A DNA stretch of 64,000 nt from JANJUO01 sp942492935 (GTDB lineage: Bacteria > Bacteroidota > Ignavibacteria > Kapaibacteriales > UBA2268): contig OW818654.1 of assembly GCA_942492935.1 (NCBI GenBank), forward strand, positions 806,001 through 870,000, in the 5' to 3' direction. Position numbers and translations under genes: made by a program. The notes under the pieces were generated by a model. That model saw nothing but the letters and a program-made list of their open reading frames with translations. It ran no database searches and was not told the DNA's origin. This document shows, one piece after another, positions 45,147 to 51,476 of the stretch; the stretch's first letter is position 1; every line of letters starts with the position of its first letter.

Positions 45147-46930
45147 AAAAGAAATTGCTTTTATCTGTGTGTAATTTTCTAATTCCCGAAATAGCGCAAG
45201 TTATTAAAAATGGGAATTATCCAGAAGTACAACTTGATTCTTATCAAGCAAATTGCTCATCGAAAGCTCTTAACCAGATTGCGATTCCTAAAATTGCAGC
45301 TAAATCAGTTACTAATTCAGACATCATCGTAATTGGTAGTTATTGCTATTCAAATAATTACATTGAAAAACAAAGCATTAATAAATTAAATGTGATGCAA
45401 TTAGCACAATGTTTTGAAATAATTTTGAATCTTGAAACTGTTTACTATTTTATGAATCAGGGTAATTATATTGTAACTAATGGCTGGCTCAAAAGTTATA
45501 AAAAAAATATTCAAAAATGGGGCTTTGATAAAGTTACAGCCAAGTCATTTTTTCATGAATCTTTGAAATCAATTCTGCTATTAGACACAAAAATTCCCGG
45601 CGATTATATGCCAAATTTAATTGCGTTGTCTGAATATATGGGTTTACCATATCAAATTATTCCTGTTGGTTTATCACATTGTAAAAAATATATTGATACA
45701 GTAGTTCTAAATTGGAGAAACGAAAACGAAAAAAAAGAACTTACAGCCAAATTATCAACAATTTCCAAACAAAGTGCAGATCATCAGTTAATTTTTAATC
45801 AATTAGAAACCCTTGTGTTACTTACTAATGAAACAGAAATTATTCAAATTGCCTTCCAATTAATTAATATTTTGTTTGCTCCGACCAAAATTGTTTATAA
45901 ACTTTTTGAAAATAATGAATACAAATCATTCGATTTTATAGGATTTATTGTTAATAACGAAATCACATCTGAAAATTCATTCTCAATAGAAATCAAACAT
46001 CCTGGTGAATTATTTGGGATTTTTGAAATAGAAGGTATTCAGTTTCCACAATTTATAAATAAATATGAAGAGATGGGAGTAGTTATAAGTCAGATATTTG
46101 GAATGGCAATTGCTAATGCACGCAAATATTCTGAATTAGAACATAGTAAACTTCTTATATCTGAAAGAGAAGCAGAATTACAAAAAAGTACTTTAAAACT
46201 ACGCGAACTCAATGCTACCAAAGACAAATTTTTCTCAATCTTAGCACACGATTTACGTGGTCCAATTGGCAATTTTAAACTTGTTTCAGAAATGTTGCAT
46301 GAGGAATATGATGATTTTTCAGAAGATGAAAGAATAAACTTTCTTCGCAATATGAAAGATTCATCAAATAATATCTATAAATTATTAGAAAATTTGCTCG
46401 AATGGGCAAGGTCTCAAAGTGGGAATATTATTTTTGAACCTCGAGAATTTAATTTGAATTACGTGGTTAATTCTATAAAAAAATTAATGAAGCTATCATT
46501 AGAAAATAAAAATATAGAGTTAATAAATAAGTTAGAAAATGAAATAGATTTGATTGCAGACCCAAATCTTATCAATACAATTATCAGGAATTTACTTTCA
46601 AATGCTATTAAATTCACTCCAAATGGAGGTAAAATTGAAATTGGTGCTGTTGTTATTCCTTCAAATGATTCAAAAACTTCAGGTAACAAAATTAATATCT
46701 ACATAAAAGATAACGGTGTGGGTATGAGTGAAGATAAAATCAAAAAATTATTCAAAATTGAATTTAATATCTCTACTGATGGGACAAATAAAGAGAAAGG
46801 GACTGGTCTTGGATTGATACTTTGTAAAGAATTTATTGAAAAGCACGGTGGTAAAATATGGGTAGAAAGCGAAGTAGGAAAAGGCAGCACCTTTTATTTT
46901 TCGATTCCACAATCGACCAAAATTTTTTGA
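45143..46930 (+). CDS. Soluble histidine kinase with DUF1638-like N-domain and GAF-like domain
   Basis: 595 aa, no membrane segments. The N-terminal ~200 residues look like DUF1638, a domain found beside corrinoid methyltransferases (GNYIVTNGWLKSYKKNIQKW; LLDTKIPGDYMPNLIALSEY; moderate certainty). A GAF-like domain (~210-335), a coiled linker, HisKA with phospho-acceptor H369 (FSILAHDLRGPIGN) and a HATPase (NLLSNAIKFTPNGG, DNGVGM, GTGLGLILCKEF) follow. No response regulator is adjacent. With the coupled corrinoid-binding and UroD-fold proteins it probably senses a methyl donor, thiol or cobamide state in the cytoplasm (inference). Its kinase core is a close paralogue of that at 19690-21828. 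Confidence 0.85.
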   Translation: MKKKLLLSVCNFLIPEIAQVIKNGNYPEVQLDSYQANCSSKALNQIAIPKIAAKSVTNSDIIVIGSYCYSNNYIEKQSINKLNVMQLAQCFEIILNLETVYYFMNQGNYIVTNGWLKSYKKNIQKWGFDKVTAKSFFHESLKSILLLDTKIPGDYMPNLIALSEYMGLPYQIIPVGLSHCKKYIDTVVLNWRNENEKKELTAKLSTISKQSADHQLIFNQLETLVLLTNETEIIQIAFQLINILFAPTKIVYKLFENNEYKSFDFIGFIVNNEITSENSFSIEIKHPGELFGIFEIEGIQFPQFINKYEEMGVVISQIFGMAIANARKYSELEHSKLLISEREAELQKSTLKLRELNATKDKFFSILAHDLRGPIGNFKLVSEMLHEEYDDFSEDERINFLRNMKDSSNNIYKLLENLLEWARSQSGNIIFEPREFNLNYVVNSIKKLMKLSLENKNIELINKLENEIDLIADPNLINTIIRNLLSNAIKFTPNGGKIEIGAVVIPSNDSKTSGNKINIYIKDNGVGMSEDKIKKLFKIEFNISTDGTNKEKGTGLGLILCKEFIEKHGGKIWVESEVGKGSTFYFSIPQSTKIF

Positions 46931-47037
46931 TATTGAATGGTTTAGCAAATTCATAATAATGGATTGAGTTGAATAGTTTCGATTAATTAATAATTTCTAA
47001 CTTCATTAGAGTATAAACATTAATATTTTTTCATCCA

Positions 47038-47775
47038 TTATGTTGCTAAAAATTTTTCAATAAGAATCGGCAATACTTCTGCAGATTTATATGGCAATCT
47101 GAAATCCATTGCTGTGGATATTGAAGTTTGGTTTGGATTTACTTCAATAACCGTAGCACCATTTTGTTTTGCAATTAATGGCAGTCCTGCAGCGGGATAA
47201 ACTTCACCTGAAGTTCCTATACTAAAGAAAATGTCGCATTTGCGTGCTTCTATTTCACTTTGTTCAAGTATTTTTCGAGGTAACATTTCACCAAACCAAA
47301 CAACATTCGGTCTGATTAATCCACCACAATTGCACTTTGGTACTTGATTATCAGAGAAATTAATTTCTTCCAAATATGGCTTATTACATTTAAAACAACG
47401 ATTCTCAATGATATTGCCATGAAGTTCCAATACATTTTCCGAACCAGCTATTTGATGCAGTTGGTCAACATTTTGAGTTATCAACGTAAAATGTGGAAAT
47501 ATTTTAGCCATTTCAGCAATTGCATAATGACCTGCATTTGGTTTTGTTTTATGTATGACGTTTCTTCGATATTGATACCACTCCCAAACTCTGTCTGGAT
47601 TTGACATAAAGCCATCAATACTCGCTAATTCCATTGGATTAAATCTACTCCAAAGTCCATCTGGGTCTCGAAAAGTTGATATTCCACTTTCTGCCGAAAC
47701 ACCAGCACCTGTTAAAACAGCAACTCTTTTTGCTTTTTTTAGAATTTCAATTAATTGATTATCTATTTCAATCAT
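47038..47775 (-). CDS. cobB: NAD-dependent protein deacylase (class III sirtuin)
   Basis: 245 aa. The NAD-binding motif is TGAGVSAESGISTFRDPDGLW, the catalytic His is in LELHGN after ITQNVDQLH, and the zinc cysteines are in RCFKC and PKCNCGG. EWYQYRR contains the Y-x-x-R pair that in class III sirtuins (SIRT5, CobB) binds succinyl- or malonyl-lysine, so desuccinylation as well as deacetylation is expected. The ATG at 47775 follows gaggtgtat; a GTG two codons upstream is less likely. It stands alone, convergent with the kinase. Confidence 0.93.
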   Translation of the reverse strand: MIEIDNQLIEILKKAKRVAVLTGAGVSAESGISTFRDPDGLWSRFNPMELASIDGFMSNPDRVWEWYQYRRNVIHKTKPNAGHYAIAEMAKIFPHFTLITQNVDQLHQIAGSENVLELHGNIIENRCFKCNKPYLEEINFSDNQVPKCNCGGLIRPNVVWFGEMLPRKILEQSEIEARKCDIFFSIGTSGEVYPAAGLPLIAKQNGATVIEVNPNQTSISTAMDFRLPYKSAEVLPILIEKFLAT

Positions 47776-47876
47776 ATACACCTCATTAATAATTACGAAA
47801 TTAATTTATTTTTTCATAATTTAAAAATTTTTTGTTTTAACTATGCATAATTGTCTGTTCAGCCCTTTGCAATACA

Positions 47877-47907
47877 GATGTCCAACACTTCCAAAGTGTT
47901 GGACATC
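47877..47907. repeat. Perfect 14-bp hairpin, gatgtccaacactt family
   Basis: gatgtccaacactt, cca, aagtgttggacatc. It opens the repeat island (47.8-51.1 kb) and lies ~100 bases beyond the sirtuin start; no gene is adjacent that it would terminate. Confidence 0.85.
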
Positions 47908-47987
47908 TAAACACATTCACACACAGAACCTTCCGAAGGTTTTTTGTGTCTATTGGAAGCAATGGAGCTAGCTCCATTGATGCAGAT

Positions 47988-48165
47988 AGATGGACTCCAC
48001 CTATTTTTAAATTGATGTGAATTGAATAAAAGTATATATTTAGCGAGGTGGAGTCCATCTTTTTATAAAAAAGAACCTTCCGAAGGTTTCGAACCTTCGG
48101 AAGGTTAATGTGTTTATGGTAAACGCATTTGTTACAAAGTGTTTATATATAACTCCTTCAGAGTA
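47988..48165. repeat. Composite repeat block, copy 1
   Basis: Three parts in order: a 73-bp element with arms agatggactccacctat / aggtggagtccatct; a double 'aaccttccgaaggtt' hairpin (48072-48106); and aaacgcatttgttacaaagt, then gtttatatataactccttc. The same three parts in the same order and spacing recur at 48798-48983. Two gttccgtaggaa motifs (48198, 48248) and two half-copies of the 43-bp unit follow before element A. Confidence 0.8.
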
Positions 48166-48300
48166 AGTTAGAGTTTTATTTAAACGAAAAGAAAAAGTTC
48201 CGTAGGAACAAACTGTTTGTAGAAGAAAATAGTATTTGTAAATTATAGTTCCGTAGGAATGTTTGTTTGTCCTTCGTAATAGAATAACCGCACCTACGGA

Positions 48301-48450
48301 GCTAATGAAGAGCATAAATAATTGCCATTCCATAAATGACTGGGCTATTGAAGAGCATAAATAATTGCCACGCCATTTATGGCGTGGAAAAGGTAGAAAG
48401 TAGAATATTGGCTTTAGCCAAAAAATATTGATAGATTTCTCAGAATTGAA
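48301..48450. repeat. 43-bp-unit element, truncated copy A
   Basis: It lacks the left terminus. It has two degenerate 43-bp units (aagagcataaataattgcca) followed by the hairpin ccacgccatttatggcgtgg, aaaaggtagaaagtagaat and ggctttagccaaaaaatatt. Its right end abuts the left end of element B directly, as if two copies had recombined. Confidence 0.75.
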
Positions 48451-48774
48451 ATTCAAACATCGGATGCTTTGTTTTTGGCTAAAGCCACAATCATTCAACA
48501 AGATTTAATCCCCGTCATAAATGACTGGGCTAATGAAGAGCATAAATAATTGCCATGCCATAAATGACTGGGCTAATGAAGAGCATAAATAATTGCCGTG
48601 CCATAAATGACTGGGCTAATGAAGAGCATAAATAATTGCCATGCCATAAATGACGGGGCTAATGAAGAGCATAAATAATTTCCACGCCATTTATGGCGTG
48701 GAAAAGGTAGAAAGTAGAATATTGGCTTTAGCCAAAAAATATTGATAGATTTCTCCTAATATCCGACACTTGAA
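48451..48774. repeat. 43-bp-unit element, full copy B (324 bp, four units)
   Basis: It is bounded by imperfect inverted ends attcaaacatcgga / tccgacacttgaa and inner inverted repeats tttttggctaaagcc / ggctttagccaaaaa. Inside are four tandem 43-bp units at 48515-48686 (core cataaatgactgggctaatg, aagagcataaataattgcc), then a perfect hairpin ccacgccat/atggcgtgg. 43 is not a multiple of three, and no long frame persists through the array, so it is non-coding. Confidence 0.85.
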
Positions 48775-48797
48775 CATGAAGATTGCTCTTATATTTA

Positions 48798-48983
48798 AGA
48801 TGGACTCCACCTATTTTTTGAATTTGATGTTTTGGGGAATATTTGCTAAATAGGGAAGTGGAGTCCATCTTTTTACTTCCGATAATAATAGAACCTTCCG
48901 AAGTCTTCAAGACTTCGGAAGGTTAAAGTGTTTTTTGTAAACGCATTTGTTACAAAGTGTTTATATATAACTCCTTCGGAGTA
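48798..48983. repeat. Composite repeat block, copy 2
   Basis: Same three parts as 47988-48165. The hairpin element is at 48798-48870; the cttccgaag hairpin (48892-48923) carries paired changes in its inner arms (gaagtctt/aagacttc); the aaacgcatttgttacaaagt segment is at 48939-48983. Confidence 0.8.
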
Positions 48984-49174
48984 AAAGGGTAGTGTTTAAT
49001 TATTCTGTTACAGATATTTAATCACTTCGTAATAATTGAAGATATTGAACTTTCCGAAGGTTTGTATATACTTCAAAACCTAAAACCCTACAATCAAAAA
49101 ATAATCTATTTTTAAAATAAAAAGAGGATTTGTTTGTTAATAGAATTGTGCGAAATTAATAATGAGGAGAAAAA

Positions 49175-49354
49175 GTGAATAAGCATATATTGATGACTTA
49201 TACAGAGCCAAGCGATGATGATTTGCAGATGATTATGCGTGCTGTTGCAATTGAAGCAAAGCAAAAAGTTGCTTTTGCAAATAAGATGATTGCTGAAAAA
49301 ATAAAACTTGAATTAGAAGCGATAATCCAAAAATTCAAAAGAAATCATGTGTAA
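49175..49354 (+). CDS. Small helical protein upstream of the zeta toxin (candidate antitoxin)
   Basis: 59 aa from a GTG start with GAGGAG six bases upstream. It begins VNKHILMTYTEPSDDDLQMI and continues as one or two charged helices (AIEAKQKVAFANKMIAEKI) with a basic end. It overlaps the zeta-toxin start by eight bases, so the pair is translationally coupled. Small partner first, toxin second, is the usual toxin-antitoxin order. I do not recognise the family; antitoxin is inferred from position. Confidence 0.7.
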   Translation: MNKHILMTYTEPSDDDLQMIMRAVAIEAKQKVAFANKMIAEKIKLELEAIIQKFKRNHV

Positions 49355-49949
49355 GAAACCAATTTTGATAGTAATTGCTGGACCTAATGGTTCAGGCAAA
49401 ACATCTATCACTTCAAAAATTCTTGAGCATCAATGGATTGAAAATTGCGTTTATATCAATCCTGATATGATTGCAAATGATATTTATGGAGATTGGAATT
49501 CACATGAAGCAGTTTTAAAAGCAGTCATTCATGCAGAGAAAATCCGTGAAGATTGTTTAATAAAGCAAAAAAGTTTAATTTTTGAAACAGTTCTATCTTC
49601 ATACAGCAAATTAGAATACATTCAAAGAGCAAAAGAGCTTGGATATTTTATCAGATTATTTTTTGTTGGTACCGAAAGCCCAACTATAAATGCTTCGAGA
49701 GTAGCACAAAGAGTAATGAATGGTGGTCATGATGTGCCAATAAATAAAATTATATCGCGATATAGTAAGTCTATATCAAATTGTTGTGTTGCTTCCAAAA
49801 TAGTTGATAGAGCATATATTTACGATAATACAATTGAATTAAAAGAGCCAAAGTTATTGTTTAGAGTAGGGGATGGAAGAATAATAAAAGAATATACCAA
49901 AATAAACAATTGGGCTCAAATTATTTATAACTATTTACATGAATATTAA
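49347..49949 (+). CDS. Zeta-toxin family P-loop kinase
   Basis: 200 aa. It starts with the P-loop G12-P-N-G-S-G-K-T19 (IAGPNGSGKTSITSKIL), then YINPDMIANDIY with the expected substrate-side Asp, IFETVLSSYSKLEYIQRAKE, RLFFVGTESPTINASRVAQR with the sensor Arg, and GGHDVPINKIISRY. Zeta toxins phosphorylate UDP-GlcNAc and block wall synthesis; related P-loop kinases can have other roles. It follows a 59-aa gene with overlap and lies in the repeat island, as mobile toxin modules often do. Confidence 0.85.
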   Translation: MCKKPILIVIAGPNGSGKTSITSKILEHQWIENCVYINPDMIANDIYGDWNSHEAVLKAVIHAEKIREDCLIKQKSLIFETVLSSYSKLEYIQRAKELGYFIRLFFVGTESPTINASRVAQRVMNGGHDVPINKIISRYSKSISNCCVASKIVDRAYIYDNTIELKEPKLLFRVGDGRIIKEYTKINNWAQIIYNYLHEY

Positions 49950-49998
49950 TTTTGGTGATTAACTTCTACAGAGTAAAATGTCATTTCACAGTATTCAG

Positions 49999-50154
49999 TT
50001 ATTTTGAAGTAAGCTGTGATCTCCTTTCATCAAAGTATTTCTTTATTTCCTCAAAACTCATATCTTGTATTTCTATACTGATTTTATCTCTAACTTCGCG
50101 CATAAACTTAACTGCCTTGAAGTTCTCAATTTCGATTTTGTTATTCTTTTTCAT
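49999..50154 (-). CDS. 51-aa antitoxin-like small protein
   Basis: Reads MKKNNKIEIENFKAVKFMRE, then VRDKISIEIQDMSFEEIKKY and FDERRSQLTSK. The pattern FxAVxFMRxVRDxIS...MSFEEIKxYF is that of a common family of short proteins annotated as antitoxins or partners of PIN/RelE-type toxins (recollection, not verified). A weak aagaga site precedes the ATG. It is convergent with the zeta gene, 49 bases apart; no toxin gene lies downstream or upstream on its own strand, so it appears orphaned. Confidence 0.6.
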   Translation of the reverse strand: MKKNNKIEIENFKAVKFMREVRDKISIEIQDMSFEEIKKYFDERRSQLTSK

Positions 50155-50286
50155 AAGAAATAATCTCTTTAGGTGAACGAATATCGAATGTTTACAAATA
50201 CAAACTTAACTTTTTGATAACTTAATCCCCTTATAAAACAATACCATTAAACGAATTAGATTTATACAAATTGCAATTATATTAAA

Positions 50287-50567
50287 ATTCAAACAACGGA
50301 TTCTTTGTTTTTGGCTAAAGCCACAATCATTCAACAAGATTTAATCCAAGTCATAAATGACGGGGCTATTGAAGAGTATAAATAATTGCCATGCCATAAA
50401 TGACGGGGCTATTGAAGAGCATAAATAATTGCCATGTCATAAATGACGGGGCTAATGAAGAGCATAAATAATTGCCACGCCATTTATGGCGTGGAAAAGG
50501 TAGAAAGTAGAATATTGGCTTTAGCCAAAAAATATTGATAGAATGCTCCCGATGTCCGATACTTGAA
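50287..50567. repeat. 43-bp-unit element, full copy C (281 bp, three units)
   Basis: Same termini, inner inverted repeats and terminal hairpin as copy B, but only three 43-bp units (50351-50479). Its length is exactly 43 less than copy B. Confidence 0.85.
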
Positions 50568-50590
50568 ATAGAAAATTGCTGATATATTTT

Positions 50591-50661
50591 AGATGGACTC
50601 CACCTATTTTTTGATAGATGTTTTTGGGAATATTTGCTAAATAGGGAGGTGGAGTCCATCT
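50591..50661. repeat. 71-bp hairpin element, third full copy
   Basis: Arms agatggactccacctat / gggaggtggagtccatct enclose gaatatttgctaaatag, nearly as in the 48798 copy. The other two parts of the composite block do not follow here. Between it and 50977 the sequence has a G-rich run (tttcgggtttcgggtttcgg) and an inverted cccccct/gagggggag pair, and no gene. Confidence 0.8.
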
Positions 50662-50976
50662 GAATTAATGATAACCGTAATTCGTAATCGAATTCCGCCC
50701 CTCGCCCCTCGTCCCTTGAAAAATAGTGGCACATAGATTGTCTAAGTATAAATACGTTAGAAATAACGCTGTTCTTTGAGAAAAATGGTCAATAATAGAC
50801 AGTAGAATATTAGCCAATATACTATTAACCACCTTGTAGGTTTCAGGGGTTTGGTTTCGGGTTTCGGGTTTCGGTTTTTTGGGTATTGGTGAAAATATAT
50901 TTTTGGGAAATGCAACACACCCCCCGACCCCCTCCATTTCGACAAGCTCAATGACCGAGAGGGGGAGAAGATGGTT

Positions 50977-51097
50977 GGAAGCATTGGTGCTTGCACCAAT
51001 GTAAAACATACGGGCAAGCCCGTATGCTTCCTTATTAAGAATGGAAGCATTGGTGCTTGCACCAATGTAAAACATAAGGGCAAGCCCTTATGCTTCC
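50977..51097. repeat. Tandem pair of 55-bp two-hairpin units
   Basis: The two 55-base copies (50977-51031 and 51043-51097) each read ggaagca-[ttggtgcttgcaccaa]-tgtaaaa-[catacgggcaagcccgtatg]-cttcc. The second copy has cataagggcaagcccttatg: one C-G pair of the stem has become A-T, so pairing is kept. A third, enclosing stem is ggaagca...tgcttcc. Confidence 0.85.
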
Positions 51098-51273
51098 ACA
51101 AAGAAGTTAAGTATTTCTACTGAATTTTTGTCATTTAGTATATATTATTATATGTATAGAAAAAACTAACTAAAGTTTTTTTGATATGATTCCGATTATT
51201 GTATTAGGTTTTTTATATTTATTTGTTTTTTTCCAGGGATTGGAAAATTTGTATATTAATTATGGAGGATTTC

Positions 51274-51462
51274 ATGGCTCAAAAAATTTTGCCTTCCAAC
51301 AGGTCGCCCGGTATGGGTTTGACACTTTTTATGACTACTGCAAGCATAAATGGAAATATGTGTGTAGGGGAGACGGAGCCCCAATTGCAGTGCGGAACCC
51401 TTTTGGGTGTTAATCGGAAAATTTATAAAAAAAATTGTATAATTTATAAGGTTTTAGAATAA
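51274..51462 (+). CDS. Possible leader ORF before the giant surface protein
   Basis: 62 codons from an ATG preceded by GGAGG five bases upstream, the clearest ribosome binding site in the region. It starts MAQKILPSNRSPGMGLTLFM and holds four cysteines. It ends 2 bases before the first in-frame ATG of the giant gene. Its first 140 bases are GC-richer than their surroundings (ggtcgcccgg, ggggagacggagcccc), so it may also be a structured RNA leader. Another frame (51186-51413) overlaps it with poorer signals. No family recognised. Confidence 0.4.
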   Translation: MAQKILPSNRSPGMGLTLFMTTASINGNMCVGETEPQLQCGTLLGVNRKIYKKNCIIYKVLE

Positions 51463-51476
51463 CTATGGGAAAAGTT

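Noticed and set aside
48040..48501. Minus-strand open frame across the repeats (and similar ones at 50366-50734, 50665-51101)
   Set aside because: They run through hairpins and the 43-bp array, whose period is not a multiple of three, have no ribosome binding sites, and their peptides only echo the repeats.
48515..48686. CRISPR-like array
   Set aside because: The 43-bp units are contiguous with no spacers between them, and no cas genes are present. It is a plain tandem repeat.
50840..50890. G-quadruplex or telomere-like G-rich run
   Set aside because: The repeats of tttcggg have only three Gs in short number and no second strand context; treated as low-complexity sequence.
51186..51413. 75-aa frame overlapping the leader ORF
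   Set aside because: Its start has no site, and the overlapping frame from 51274 has GGAGG; at most one is real.
51290..51415. Known riboswitch in the leader of the giant gene
   Set aside because: I compared by eye with c-di-GMP and cobalamin riboswitch cores and saw no convincing match; only the composition is unusual.
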